Shown: in pieces, positions 43,701 through 52,594 of the stretch
Layout: every line of letters begins with the position of its first letter
How positions within the stretch are numbered: position 1 is the first letter of the stretch
Assembly: GCA_035533275.1 (NCBI GenBank)
Contig: DATLUD010000032.1
Location: forward strand, 8,547-72,546
Direction: 5' to 3'
From: SCRA01 sp035533275
Lineage (GTDB): Bacteria > Vulcanimicrobiota > Vulcanimicrobiia > Vulcanimicrobiales > SCRA01
Length of the DNA stretch: 64,000 nucleotides
The notes under the pieces: generated by a model
What the model saw: only the letters and a program-made list of their open reading frames with translations
Told to the model about the DNA's origin: nothing
Database searches by the model: none
Position numbers and translations under genes: made by a program

Positions 43701-44207
43701 GTGCGGCTGCTAACCCGAGCGGCTCAACTCATTGGCGCGATGGGCATCATTCTGATGCTCGTCGTGTCGGCGTTCGCCGCTACGCAACGGTATCTGTTTC
43801 ATACGAGCGGCGCTTGGATCGAAGAGCTTGAGCAATACCTGCTGCTCATGACGGTCTTCGTCGTGAGCGGCAGCGCATACACGGAAGGCGAGCACGTCAG
43901 TGCCAGCATGGTGTTTCGCCTGCTTCCTCTGTGGTGCCAACGCCCTATCGGGGCGGCGATCGACGTCTTGGGCATCGCGTTCTCCGGATTCATGCTGCGA
44001 GAAGGGCTGCTGAAATCGTATCAGCTCTACACCGCTCACATTCGCTCAGGAACATCGTTGCAGACACCCCTCTACCTGATCGCCTTGATGCTGCCGCTCT
44101 CCATGTTGCTGCTCGGCATCTCATTTCTCAATCACCTCATCTTCCAGGTCAAACGCGCCAAGGCCCAAGCCGGTTCGACGAGCGGCGGTGGAAGGGCGTC
44201 GTCGTGA
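43701..44207 (+). CDS. TRAP transporter small membrane subunit (DctQ type)
   Basis: A 168-residue protein with four hydrophobic helices, the normal DctQ size and pattern. After the first helix it has A-A-T-Q-R-Y-L-F-H-T-S-G-A-W-I-E-E-L-E-Q-Y, matching the R-Y-x-F-x-x-S-x-x-W-x-E-E signature of DctQ. The start is GTG at 43701. Its stop overlaps the DctM start (GTGA). With DctM and the DctP receptor at 39344-40405 it forms a tripartite, ion-driven carboxylate importer in the inner membrane. The C-terminal tail is short and charged, so little lies beyond the last helix. Confidence 0.88.
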   Translation: MRLLTRAAQLIGAMGIILMLVVSAFAATQRYLFHTSGAWIEELEQYLLLMTVFVVSGSAYTEGEHVSASMVFRLLPLWCQRPIGAAIDVLGIAFSGFMLREGLLKSYQLYTAHIRSGTSLQTPLYLIALMLPLSMLLLGISFLNHLIFQVKRAKAQAGSTSGGGRASS

Positions 44208-45478
44208 TCATCGCCGGCCTGGTGATTCTAGCGGTGCTCATCGTCCTGGGCGCGCCGCTGTTTCTCGCCATCGGCGTGGCCGCCATCGTGCTCCTCGTCT
44301 TCGGCTCCACCTATGCGCCCGATGTGATCGCCACCGTCTTCCAGTCGAGCATCGACAACTCCGTATTCATCGCCATACCGCTTTTCATACTCACCGGGAA
44401 AGTGATGACGGGAAGCGGCGCCGCGCGCCGCCTGACCGGCTTCTTCGAATCGCTGCTCTGCCACTTGCCGGGCGGAATGGCGATCGTGTCGATCGTTAGC
44501 TCCGTGTTCTTCGGAGCGATGACCGGCTCCAGCATCGCCGATACGACCGCCGTCGGCACGATCATGATCCCGGCGATGGTAGAAACCGGTTACACACGCC
44601 GCTTCGCGGCCAGTGTCGTTGCAGCCGGCGGCTGTTTGGGTATCTTGTTCCCGCCCGGCATCCCATTGATTCTCTTCGGCGCCATCGCGCAGGTTTCGAT
44701 CGCCCGCCTTTTTCTCGCAAGCCTCATTCCCGGGATCGTCGTGGCCGCCATACTCATGGCCATTGCCGTCACCATTGCCGCCCGCGACGGAGGAACGCGG
44801 TTGCCGGCACGCTCGTGGGCGGAGCGATACGCAGCGTTTCGCAGGGCCCTCCCCGCCCTGCTGCTGCCGATCATCGTATTGGGCGGCATTTACCTCGGAC
44901 TGGTCACCGTTACCGAGGCTGCGACCCTCGCGGCCGTGTATGCGATCTTCATCTCCGCCACGGTCTATCGAGAGCTGTCATTCTCGGCGTTCGTTCGCCA
45001 ACTGGTGGAAACCGCGCAAGTCACGTCGATGATCATGTTCATCGTGGCCAGCTCGGCCGTCCTCGCCTTCTACCTCATCCAGAGCCAAGCCCCGCAACAT
45101 TTGGCCACCGCGGTCGTAGGAACGAAGCCTTCCCTCACGCTCTTCTTGCTCGCGACGAACGTCTCGTTTCTGATCTTGGGGTTCATTCTGGAGCCGCCGG
45201 CGATCATCTACCTCACGGTCCCGCTATTCGTTCCGCTTCTCTCCTTAGTCGGCGTGAGTCCGCTTCACTTCGCCATCATCATGATTCTTGCCATGCAAAT
45301 CGGCCTCATCCACCCGCCCATCGGCTTGAATCTCTTCGTGGTCTCGGGCATATCGAAGGAGCCGGTGGAGGCCATCTCGCTTGCCGTCCTGCCGTTTCTC
45401 GCTGGATTGTTCGTCGCGCTCGTCATCATCAATGTCGTCCCGGGGTTGACCCTGGCGATTCCCGAGCTCGTGAAGTGA
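44204..45478 (+). CDS. TRAP transporter large membrane subunit (DctM type)
   Basis: A 424-residue DctM permease with about twelve hydrophobic helices. I use GTG 44204 in the GTGA overlap with DctQ; the start at 43931 would read through most of DctQ out of frame. Family landmarks include G-A-P-L-F-L-A-I-G, F-I-A-I-P-L-F-I-L-T-G, S-S-V-F-F-G-A-M-T-G-S-S-I-A-D-T-T-A-V-G, F-P-P-G-I-P-L-I-L and I-H-P-P-I-G-L-N-L-F-V-V. It carries the substrate across the membrane driven by sodium or protons. The divergent UGSC-3 operon supplies its receptor. Confidence 0.93.
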   Translation: MIIAGLVILAVLIVLGAPLFLAIGVAAIVLLVFGSTYAPDVIATVFQSSIDNSVFIAIPLFILTGKVMTGSGAARRLTGFFESLLCHLPGGMAIVSIVSSVFFGAMTGSSIADTTAVGTIMIPAMVETGYTRRFAASVVAAGGCLGILFPPGIPLILFGAIAQVSIARLFLASLIPGIVVAAILMAIAVTIAARDGGTRLPARSWAERYAAFRRALPALLLPIIVLGGIYLGLVTVTEAATLAAVYAIFISATVYRELSFSAFVRQLVETAQVTSMIMFIVASSAVLAFYLIQSQAPQHLATAVVGTKPSLTLFLLATNVSFLILGFILEPPAIIYLTVPLFVPLLSLVGVSPLHFAIIMILAMQIGLIHPPIGLNLFVVSGISKEPVEAISLAVLPFLAGLFVALVIINVVPGLTLAIPELVK

Positions 45479-45501
45479 CGCGGCATATGCGCCACGTTGC
45501 G

Positions 45502-45564
45502 GTTCGAGGAGCATGCGCGCGAAGCGCAGGCGGTCCTCGTCTTCCGGAAGCGGGGCCCACGTGT
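45502..45564 (-). pseudogene. 63-nt relic of the LigD-like/nuclease fusion gene
   Basis: This stretch matches 62441-62503 over 63 nt with only a handful of mismatches, then similarity stops at once on both sides. It corresponds to the part of that gene reading D-E-D-R-L-R-F-A-R-I-L-L-E-P. It is a small island between DctM and LivF genes and cannot encode a product. Confidence 0.75.
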
Positions 45565-45601
45565 CGTGGTAATGGTCTATTTCGTCGTCGCTTGATTCGG
45601 C

Positions 45602-46327
45602 CTAGTCCCGAGGCCCGAAATACAACTCTCTCAACACGCCTCCGCTTGCTGCGCTCGCCGCGGATCCCGACCACACGACTGAGCCGGACCGCATGACGTA
45701 ACAGTGATCCGCGACCCTGAGGCCCGCGCTGCCGTCCTGCTCCGCAAGCGCTACGCCCATCCCCTCGCGTGCAAGCACGCGCAGCGAGTCCAACACCGCC
45801 TCCACCACGATGGGGCCCAATCCTTGAGATGGCTCGTCGATCAGGAGAAATGCCGGTTCGCTCATGAGCGCACGTCCAATCGCGACCATCTGCTGCTGGC
45901 CTCCGGACAACTCCTCCGCCCTTCTCTCGAGCCGCACCACCAGGTCTGGAAAGAGCTGGAGCGTCCTCGCGATTCGCTCTTGCATGAGTCTGCGCGAAAG
46001 CCGGCACTGGAATGCGCCGAGCTCGAGATTCTCTCTGACCGTCATTGGCCCGAAGAGCTCCCGCCCTTGCGGCACGAGCGTGATTCCTGCCCGCACGCGG
46101 TGCGGTACCGCCGCTCTCGTCACGTCACGATCCCCGAGCCATTCAGATCCCGACCAGAACGGAAGTATTCCGGCGATGGCATTGAGCAGAGTGCTCTTGC
46201 CCGCTCCATTGGGCCCCAAGACGGCGGTGACCGCGCCGGGCCGTATCGAGAGATCCACACCGAAGAGGACCTGAAGGTCTCCATAGCCCGCGCATCCCGC
46301 TCGCACCTCAAGTCCCGGCATGAGCAT
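45602..46327 (-). CDS. livF: ABC transporter ATP-binding protein LivF
   Basis: A 241-residue ATPase with Walker A G-P-N-G-A-G-K-S-T (about 38-46), signature L-S-G-G-Q-Q-Q-M-V and Walker B F-L-L-I-D-E-P-S-Q-G-L. V-P-Q-G-R-E-L-F-G-P-M-T-V-R-E-N-L is the usual LivF segment. It is the last gene of the 45.6-50.2 kb importer operon and overlaps LivG by 20 nt. It energises uptake with LivG, LivH and LivM. No metabolic gene is in this operon, so it may serve several pathways, including the UGSC ones whose receptors lack permeases. Confidence 0.92.
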   Translation of the reverse strand: MLMPGLEVRAGCAGYGDLQVLFGVDLSIRPGAVTAVLGPNGAGKSTLLNAIAGILPFWSGSEWLGDRDVTRAAVPHRVRAGITLVPQGRELFGPMTVRENLELGAFQCRLSRRLMQERIARTLQLFPDLVVRLERRAEELSGGQQQMVAIGRALMSEPAFLLIDEPSQGLGPIVVEAVLDSLRVLAREGMGVALAEQDGSAGLRVADHCYVMRSGSVVWSGSAASAASGGVLRELYFGPRD

Positions 46328-47033
46328 TCCAGTCCTTGCCGAGATACGCCTCGATCACGCGAGGATCACCGCGCACATCAGCGGGGGATCCTCTGGCGAG
46401 GACGCTCCCGAGCGCGAGTACGACGATATTATGACACGTGTTCAGGACGAACGGAATGTCGTGGGCGACGAGGACGACGCCGACTCCCTCTGAGGCGACG
46501 GACCGAATGAGCGTCTCCAGCAGGGTCTTCTCGTCGTCGGCAAGGCCAGTCGACGGCTCGTCCAGCAGCAATGCATCCACCCTCCCCGTGCACGCCCGCG
46601 CGAGCTCCACAAGACGGCGCCCAGCCATGGGAAGCGTCGACGCAACCCGACGGCGCACGGGATCGAGGTAGGCGAGTACCGGTCCCGCGTGGCCACCTTT
46701 CCCAGAACCGAACCTCGCTAGATCCAAATTGTCCTCCACGGTGAGCCGCCTCATCACCCGCGGGGTCTGAAACGTCCGGCGCAAACCAAGGCGCGCCAGC
46801 CGATGCGGCGCAAATCCGGTAACCGCCATTCCCGCCAGCTCCACCCGCCCGGCATCGGGTCGCTCGTAGCCGCTGATCACATTCAAGAGCGTCGTCTTTC
46901 CCGCACCGTTCGGCCCCATGACCCCGAGAATCTCGCCGCGCTCCAATTCGAAGGATGCCGCCGCTACGGCGCGCAAGCCGCCGAAGCTCTTGGAGATCTC
47001 CGACACCTTGAGCACAGGTACGCTACTCGACAT
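46308..47033 (-). CDS. livG: ABC transporter ATP-binding protein LivG
   Basis: A 241-residue ATPase with Walker A G-P-N-G-A-G-K-T-T, the LivG-type segment L-R-R-T-F-Q-T-P-R-V, and Walker B L-L-L-D-E-P-S-T-G-L. In place of L-S-G-G-Q the signature reads L-P-M-A-G-R-R-L-V-E-L-A-R-A, a variant of the usual LivG Y-G-x-x-R-x-L-E-x-A-R-A. It overlaps LivM upstream and LivF downstream. One half of the ATPase pair of this importer. Confidence 0.92.
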   Translation of the reverse strand: MSSSVPVLKVSEISKSFGGLRAVAAASFELERGEILGVMGPNGAGKTTLLNVISGYERPDAGRVELAGMAVTGFAPHRLARLGLRRTFQTPRVMRRLTVEDNLDLARFGSGKGGHAGPVLAYLDPVRRRVASTLPMAGRRLVELARACTGRVDALLLDEPSTGLADDEKTLLETLIRSVASEGVGVVLVAHDIPFVLNTCHNIVVLALGSVLARGSPADVRGDPRVIEAYLGKDWNAHAGT

Positions 47034-48027
47034 GAGCCGTCTCGCTCCCTCTGACGCCCTCGCGTCCCGAGGAGGGGCTCCGCCGCAGCCGGGAGACCGC
47101 GACGTGGATCTGCCGAGGCACTCCGAGAAAGCCCTGCGGCATGAACAGCAGCACCGCGACGATCGCGACGCCGTAGAGCAGCGCGCTATACGACGCGTAT
47201 ACGCTGAGCACTGCCGGAACCACGCCGACGACGCAAGCCCCGATCAAGGCCCCCCAAACGCTGCCCGTGCCCCCGACGAGCATCATCGTGACGAAGAGCA
47301 CGCTCATATCCACGTTGAAAGGCTCCGGGCTGATATAGCTCAGGAAATGCGCATAAACGCTCCCCGCGATGCTGGTCAAGCATGCCGATGCAACGAACAC
47401 CGCGGTGCGAATCGCCTGGGGATTGATTCCGCAGGAGGCCATCGCGCGCTCATCATCCCCGAGCGCGCGCAGAATCCGCCCAACCCGAGAATGATCGATG
47501 ACCACAGCAGCGGTATAGATGATGGTAACCAATATCACCACCACGAAGAATGCACTGCGCGGCGTTCCTAGGCCGGGAATTCCGACGATCCCGTTGAGTC
47601 CTCCCGTGATCGGAGTGGCATTCTCCAGCACGACCCGAACGATGATGGCAAACGCCAGCGTGGCGATCGCGAGATAGTGCCCACTAAGCCGCAACAGGGG
47701 AAAGCCGATGGCATACGCGACTATGCCCGCGATCGCGATTCCGACGAGCATCCCCACCAGCGGGTGCCAACCAAGGCGCGTCGTCGTGACGGCACTCGCA
47801 TACGCCCCCACGGCGAAAAACGCTGCGTGGCCGAACGAAGGCCGCCCCGCATAGCCGAGCAGCAGCAAGAGCGCCAGCGAGGGCAGCGAGTACATCGCAA
47901 TGACGATCCCGACGGTGAGCCAATAATCCGAGAGGAACATACGCCCGATAAACGCCACCCCCAGGCCAAGCAGCGCCAACGCGACAGCCTCGCCGAGTGC
48001 TCGGCGGCGCGCATTCACCATCCTCAA
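47023..48027 (-). CDS. livM: branched-chain-type ABC permease LivM
   Basis: A 334-residue inner-membrane permease with about nine hydrophobic helices and the LivM hallmark L-L-G-Y-A-G-R-P-S-F-G-H-A-A-F-F-A-V-G-A. The usual Q-x-S-L-G is R-P-S-F-G here. Near the C-terminus are G-T-G-S-V-W-G-A-L-I-G-A and F-M-P-Q-G-F-L-G-V. It overlaps LivH (ATGA) and LivG (11 nt). With LivH it forms the transport channel. Confidence 0.92.
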   Translation of the reverse strand: MRMVNARRRALGEAVALALLGLGVAFIGRMFLSDYWLTVGIVIAMYSLPSLALLLLLGYAGRPSFGHAAFFAVGAYASAVTTTRLGWHPLVGMLVGIAIAGIVAYAIGFPLLRLSGHYLAIATLAFAIIVRVVLENATPITGGLNGIVGIPGLGTPRSAFFVVVILVTIIYTAAVVIDHSRVGRILRALGDDERAMASCGINPQAIRTAVFVASACLTSIAGSVYAHFLSYISPEPFNVDMSVLFVTMMLVGGTGSVWGALIGACVVGVVPAVLSVYASYSALLYGVAIVAVLLFMPQGFLGVPRQIHVAVSRLRRSPSSGREGVRGSETAHVE

Positions 48028-48914
48028 AGGCGCTCCCGCTCCTCGACAAGGCTCGAGAATATTCCTTTCGGCAACGCTACCAACATGACGATGACAAATA
48101 GAAACGTGATCGCGTCTTGGAACTGCGACGAGATCAAACCGGCACCCAGCGACTCCACGACACCGATGATCAGCCCTCCGACGACGGCTCCCCTAAAATT
48201 TCCGAGCCCGCCGGTGATCGCCGCGGCAAAGCCCTTGAGCGTGAAGGACAAGCCGATAGCATACGAGGTCGTCGTAATCGGGGTGAGAAAGACCCCGACC
48301 AGCGCCGAGACGGCACCCGATAAGCCGAAGGCCATCATCGAAAGAACGCCGACGTCGATACCCACGATCCGCGCGCCAATGTCATTTACGGCCGATGCAC
48401 GCATGGCTTTGCCAAACCGCGTATACGCGAAGAACGACGTGAGTCCCGCGAGCAGTACGAGGCACAGCGGAAGCACGAGAACGTACTGAGACGACATGCT
48501 GATCTTACCGAGAACGATCGGCGCTCTGCCGAGAAACGGATCGAAGATCAGCGGATTGGTCCCGAAGGCGAACATCGTGACGTTGCTAAGAATGATGCTC
48601 ACGCCGAACGTCAGAAAGATGTACGTCAACAGCGGTGGACGGAACCGCCGCGCCGTATTGATCACGACGCGCTCCACGACCAAGCCCACAAGGGCTCCGA
48701 TCAACACGGCGGCCGTAGCCGCCACCCATAACGGACAGTGGAGCTCGGTTATGAACGCCCACGTCATGACACCGCCGATCATCACGAATTCGCCCTGAGC
48801 AAAGTTGATGATCTGCGTAGCATTGTAGATGACGCCGATGCACACGGCGATGACGCCATACATGAGTCCGATGAGTATGCCCGTTACGAGCAGCTGACCG
48901 ATGACGCCTGCCAT
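48024..48914 (-). CDS. livH: branched-chain-type ABC permease LivH
   Basis: A 296-residue permease. The ATG at 48914 gives a protein that begins directly with the first membrane helix (V-I-G-Q-L-L-V-T-G-I-L); the start at 48956 adds a charged tail unlike the family. Landmarks are N-F-A-Q-G-E-F-V-M-I-G-G and G-G-L-G-N-F-R-G-A-V-V-G-G. A strong hairpin lies between it and the receptor gene, which should keep receptor mRNA more abundant than permease mRNA. The ATGA overlap couples it to LivM. Confidence 0.92.
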   Translation of the reverse strand: MAGVIGQLLVTGILIGLMYGVIAVCIGVIYNATQIINFAQGEFVMIGGVMTWAFITELHCPLWVAATAAVLIGALVGLVVERVVINTARRFRPPLLTYIFLTFGVSIILSNVTMFAFGTNPLIFDPFLGRAPIVLGKISMSSQYVLVLPLCLVLLAGLTSFFAYTRFGKAMRASAVNDIGARIVGIDVGVLSMMAFGLSGAVSALVGVFLTPITTTSYAIGLSFTLKGFAAAITGGLGNFRGAVVGGLIIGVVESLGAGLISSQFQDAITFLFVIVMLVALPKGIFSSLVEERERL

Positions 48915-48976
48915 ATGCCCTGTCCTCGCGCAGCGCTCGCTACGTCGGTCCCGCACTTCTCCTGCGTCTAGAGCGG

Positions 48977-49004
48977 CCGCGCGGGTCCCGCCGGACCCGC
49001 GCGG
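48977..49004 (-). terminator. 12-bp hairpin between LivK and LivH genes (attenuator or mRNA stabiliser)
   Basis: CCGCGCGGGTCC and GGACCCGCGCGG pair perfectly around a four-base loop. No U-run follows on the minus strand, so partial termination or 3' end protection of the receptor mRNA is more likely than full termination. Confidence 0.7.
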
Positions 49005-49038
49005 TTCGCAAGAGCGTCCGCAGCACGGTATTCGCCGC

Positions 49039-50217
49039 TTAGTTCCCGTACACCAGCTTGCCGTTGACGATCTTCGAGGTCACCAGCGAGTCGGCATGAC
49101 ACGCTGAATGGTTTCCGGGTGAGAATCGAGCGAGACACAGGGTCCCCTGATATCTCGTCTCATCCAAGGCGGCTTGAATCTTCTTCGGGTCGAGCGATCC
49201 AGCGCGCTTTATCGCATCCGCAAGAACCCAAGCGGCATCGTATGCGGCCGCAGCACCATAGCCGCTCGGGTCGCGACCGTAGGCCTTGCGAAACGCTGGG
49301 ATCATCGCATGGAGTTTCGCGTACCGAGGGTCGGACTTCGGCAACGTGTTCCAGACCTCCTCGGCGAACGCTGTGTGTCTCACGTTCGACAGTGCATTTG
49401 GTCCCGCGATTTGAGCGAATTTCGTGTCGCCGATACCGAACGACACGGCGCTGATGACCAGCGGCTGATGCATGCCCAACTCGTACATCTGCCGTGCAAT
49501 CAGGGCCGGCGTGGTTCCTCCGCCGATGTCGATGATCGCGTCGGGATTCGCCTTGCGGATGGCTGTGAGTTGTGGCGTCATGTCCGTACTCGTCGACTTG
49601 AACGCCTCACTCGCTACGACGCGCACACCCTTCGCCGCGGCGTCTTGCTTCAGATTGTCGCTGATCGATTGGCCGTATGCATTGCTATCGTAGATAATCG
49701 CTATCGATTTCGCGTTCTTTTGCGCGAGCGCGACGTTCAAGTCCCCCAAGGCTTCATCGTTCGGCTGAATCGAAAGGCTGTACGCGTAGGCCGGCGGCTG
49801 CGCGTGAGCGGCGACCGGCAGAAGCCCGAAACTCACGTCCGGTATCTGTCTTGCGGTTGCAATGCTGGCGAGCGCCGCCGTTCCCGCCGTGGTCGTCGGA
49901 CCGAGAATGGCGATCGCTCCCTGATCGATGACCTGCTGAGCCGCCTCGACCGTCGCGGTTGGATCGCCTTTGTCGTCGAGGATGATCGGCTCGAGCTTGA
50001 CTCCCGGAATCACGTTGGACTTGTTGATCTCGTCGATCGCGAGCAGAGCCCCGTCGCGTTCGTCGATCCCGTATGAAGCCACATACCCCGATAGTGACGC
50101 CAGTAGACCGATCTTTACCGTCTGCGTTCCGGCAGCCAAGGCGCGGCTTCCGGCGGCTATGAGAAAAATGCTGCCCATAACCGCGAGGGCCACTCCCAGC
50201 ATTCGTGCGAATCTCAT
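49039..50217 (-). CDS. livK: branched-chain-type ABC substrate-binding protein LivK
   Basis: A 392-residue receptor. I choose the ATG at 50217, 9 nt after GGAGGGTAGG, over the ATG at 50241. The N-terminus is a signal peptide (M-R-F-A-R-M-L-G-V plus a hydrophobic run, cleavage near A-L-A-A-G). The mature protein opens with V-K-I-G-L-L-A-S-L-S-G and has P-I-I-L-D-D-K-G-D-P-T, I-L-G-P-T-T-T-A-G-T and F-S-P-G-N-H-S-A-C at the end. It is first in its operon with LivH, LivM, LivG and LivF, a complete importer. Ligand unknown; a nearby branched-chain aminotransferase makes amino acids possible. Confidence 0.93.
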   Translation of the reverse strand: MRFARMLGVALAVMGSIFLIAAGSRALAAGTQTVKIGLLASLSGYVASYGIDERDGALLAIDEINKSNVIPGVKLEPIILDDKGDPTATVEAAQQVIDQGAIAILGPTTTAGTAALASIATARQIPDVSFGLLPVAAHAQPPAYAYSLSIQPNDEALGDLNVALAQKNAKSIAIIYDSNAYGQSISDNLKQDAAAKGVRVVASEAFKSTSTDMTPQLTAIRKANPDAIIDIGGGTTPALIARQMYELGMHQPLVISAVSFGIGDTKFAQIAGPNALSNVRHTAFAEEVWNTLPKSDPRYAKLHAMIPAFRKAYGRDPSGYGAAAAYDAAWVLADAIKRAGSLDPKKIQAALDETRYQGTLCLARFSPGNHSACHADSLVTSKIVNGKLVYGN

Positions 50218-50287
50218 CGTCCTACCCTCCATCTGTCCCATCGCTCCACGCGTATCCGTCTCGTGCGTGACGAGCGCTTCTGTGTGA

Positions 50288-51235
50288 TTACACTGTAACG
50301 GGGGCGTATACCGGAGTCAGCCAGTGTTGTAGCGACATGTCCTCGCCTCTGGCGATCCGAAAGTAGAGATCTTGGATTTCTTTGGTCAAACGGCCCGGAC
50401 GGCCGGACCCGACGCTGATGTGGTCGATCGACACAACCGGCATGACTTCCATCCCCGTGCCGCAGAGAAACACTTCGTCCGCGACATAGAGCTCCGTTCT
50501 GTCGATCTCGCGCTGGATCACCATCCTCCCAATCCGCTCCTCAAAGAGCTGGATCAGGGTCGACCTGGTTATGCTCTCAAGTATGCCGGCCGTCACCGGA
50601 GGGGTGCATACCTGATTGCCTCGGACGACGAAGATGCACGCGCCCGGCGCCTCCGAAACCGTACCGGACGAGTTGAGAAAGATTGCATAGTCGTAGCCGT
50701 TCGTGCGCGCCTCCAGCAGCGCGAAGCGGCTATTCTGGTAGTTTGCGGCGGCTTTGACTCTGGGAGGCATCACCGTATCGGAGATTCGCCGCCATGAACT
50801 GACGCAGACGCTCAGTCCATCCTCCAATGCCCGTGTTTGCGGCTTTGCCACTGCCGTGATGAAGAATCCCTCCTGTACGGGCTTCGTTTGAGCCCCATAC
50901 TCCTCGCCGAAGCCGACATAGGCCACGGGCATGTAGTGCACGTCACCCCTGAACTCGTTCCGCCGCAACAACTCGATCGATGCCGATACCATCTCGGGCG
51001 AGACCGCCTGCTTCATCCGCATGATCTTCATCGACTCCGCAAGGCGCGCGAAGTGCTCCTGAACGCGAAACACGTAAAGCTGCCCTTGCCCAGCGTTCCA
51101 GTATGCGCGAATGCCCTCAAAGACGCTGGCCCCCGTCATAATCGCCTGAGCGCGCACGTGCAGAACGCACTCTTGCCACGGGACGAAGCTTCCATCGATC
51201 CAAGCCCACTTCGGTGAACCCTGCTCAGTCGGCAT
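50288..51235 (-). CDS. ilvE: branched-chain amino acid aminotransferase (class IV)
   Basis: A 315-residue fold-type IV aminotransferase. The pyridoxal-phosphate Lys161 sits in P-P-R-V-K-A-A-A-N-Y-Q-N-S, followed by G-Y-D-Y-A-I-F-L-N, V-S-E-A-P-G-A-C-I-F and the C-terminal E-V-F-L-C-G-T-G-M-E-V-M-P-V, all typical of IlvE. The N-terminal G-A-S-V-F-E-G-I-R-A-Y is also family-specific. It interconverts Leu, Ile or Val and their 2-oxoacids. A GAGGGA precedes the ATG. It lies between a LivK gene and a 2-hydroxyacid dehydrogenase, so a 2-oxoacid may be shared with the latter. Broader use on other amines cannot be excluded. Confidence 0.88.
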   Translation of the reverse strand: MPTEQGSPKWAWIDGSFVPWQECVLHVRAQAIMTGASVFEGIRAYWNAGQGQLYVFRVQEHFARLAESMKIMRMKQAVSPEMVSASIELLRRNEFRGDVHYMPVAYVGFGEEYGAQTKPVQEGFFITAVAKPQTRALEDGLSVCVSSWRRISDTVMPPRVKAAANYQNSRFALLEARTNGYDYAIFLNSSGTVSEAPGACIFVVRGNQVCTPPVTAGILESITRSTLIQLFEERIGRMVIQREIDRTELYVADEVFLCGTGMEVMPVVSIDHISVGSGRPGRLTKEIQDLYFRIARGEDMSLQHWLTPVYAPVTV

Positions 51236-51295
51236 GATGTCCCTCTCTGGATGATTTGCGACGCATCGGTCGGTCTAGCGCTAGCGAGTTGCCTC

Positions 51296-52276
51296 TCAGG
51301 CGTACGAGCGGCGGGTATCCCATATCTGCGGATTCAGCAGCGTTGGCGGCTTTTCGCCGGCAAGCGCCTGGAGCACATACTCTGCGATACGGACTCCCAT
51401 GTCGCGCGTGCTATCCTCCGTCAAGCCGGCATTGTGCGGCGACAACGTGACGTTGGGAAGCCGGAGCAGGGATGAGTCGGCGTCGGGCGGCTCGCGCTGA
51501 AACACGTCGATGCCGGCGCCCTTGATGCGGCCCTCCGCGAGTGCCGCGATGAGCGCATCCTCATCCACGATCGGACCGCGCGACGTATTGACGAGAATCG
51601 CCGTCGGCTTCATCGCCGCGATTGCCGATGCGCTCACCAGGCCACGCGTCCTATCGCTCAACGGTACGTGAATCGAAACGACATCCGCCGTCTTCATCAG
51701 ATCGTGGAGGGTCTCGACCTTCTCAACCTCGATCTCACCGGCCCGCTCCCGCGATAGCGTCGGGTCATATACGAGCACCCGCATGTCGAAGCCCTGGCGG
51801 CACATCCGAGCGACGATGGCGCCGATGTTCCCGCAGCCGATGAGGCCAAGCGTGTGGCCCCAGAGATCGGAGAGGCGCCACTCGTCTCGTACCCCGAAGC
51901 GGCCCTCCGTGACCGCCCGATGACAATCCAAGACGCGCCGAAGTACGGCGAGCATCAGCGCGACGGCACCTTCGGCCACCGCCGTGGCGTTGGCTCCGCC
52001 CGGTGTGTTCGCAACGACGACACCCCGTTCGCTAGCCGCGTTTAGATCGACGTTGTCGACGCCCGATCCGTGCTTGCCGATGACGACGAGACGTGGGCAC
52101 CTGTCGAGGAGCTCGCCGGAAATGGGAAAGCCTCGGATGACCAGAGCGTCGGCGTGCGCCAATGCCGCATCCGAGCTTTCCGCGTTTCGATCACCGAAGA
52201 GGAGCGTGACCTCATGCTCTTGGCGCAGCCGCGCAATGCCGTCTTCGTGAATCGGATCGGTGACTACTATCTTCAT
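51296..52276 (-). CDS. D-2-hydroxyacid dehydrogenase (phosphoglycerate dehydrogenase-like)
   Basis: A 326-residue NAD-dependent dehydrogenase with I-G-K-H-G-S-G-V-D-N-V-D (about 70-81), cofactor motif G-L-I-G-C-G-N-I-G-A-I-V, the catalytic Arg in N-T-S-R-G-P-I-V-D-E, and His in L-S-P-H-N-A-G-L-T. It resembles SerA without the C-terminal ACT domain, so serine feedback is unlikely and it may act on a general 2-hydroxyacid. It is probably co-transcribed with the aminotransferase 61 nt downstream. A 13-bp tandem repeat lies 31 nt upstream of its start. Confidence 0.87.
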   Translation of the reverse strand: MKIVVTDPIHEDGIARLRQEHEVTLLFGDRNAESSDAALAHADALVIRGFPISGELLDRCPRLVVIGKHGSGVDNVDLNAASERGVVVANTPGGANATAVAEGAVALMLAVLRRVLDCHRAVTEGRFGVRDEWRLSDLWGHTLGLIGCGNIGAIVARMCRQGFDMRVLVYDPTLSRERAGEIEVEKVETLHDLMKTADVVSIHVPLSDRTRGLVSASAIAAMKPTAILVNTSRGPIVDEDALIAALAEGRIKGAGIDVFQREPPDADSSLLRLPNVTLSPHNAGLTEDSTRDMGVRIAEYVLQALAGEKPPTLLNPQIWDTRRSYA

Positions 52277-52306
52277 GATCAGCGTTACTTCTCAATCGCG
52301 CTTTAC

Positions 52307-52332
52307 GAAGAATGAGTGAGAAGAATGAGTGA
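52307..52332. repeat. two perfect tandem 13-bp repeats
   Basis: GAAGAATGAGTGA occurs twice with no spacing, upstream of the leftward 2-hydroxyacid dehydrogenase gene. Tandem direct repeats spaced 13 bp could be a regulator site or replication slippage. Confidence 0.6.
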
Positions 52333-52594
52333 CCGGTAGACGATCGCCGTTCACCGTTCATCGAGCGGGCAGGCGCAATTTCGGAATAGCACCAGGAGCA
52401 TTGTCTCAATGCACGCCCGGAGTCCCCACCTTCGAGCCTCGATCGCCGACTTACGATAGCATGGGACCGTGGAGCGCACAAGGGGGTAGTTCCTTAGGTA
52501 GAATTTCGGGAGCGCGCATCCCCGACCGCAGGCCGGCGCTCGCGGGCAAACGCATTTGGGTGTATTACCGCCGATATGTCGCGGCCATGCGATG

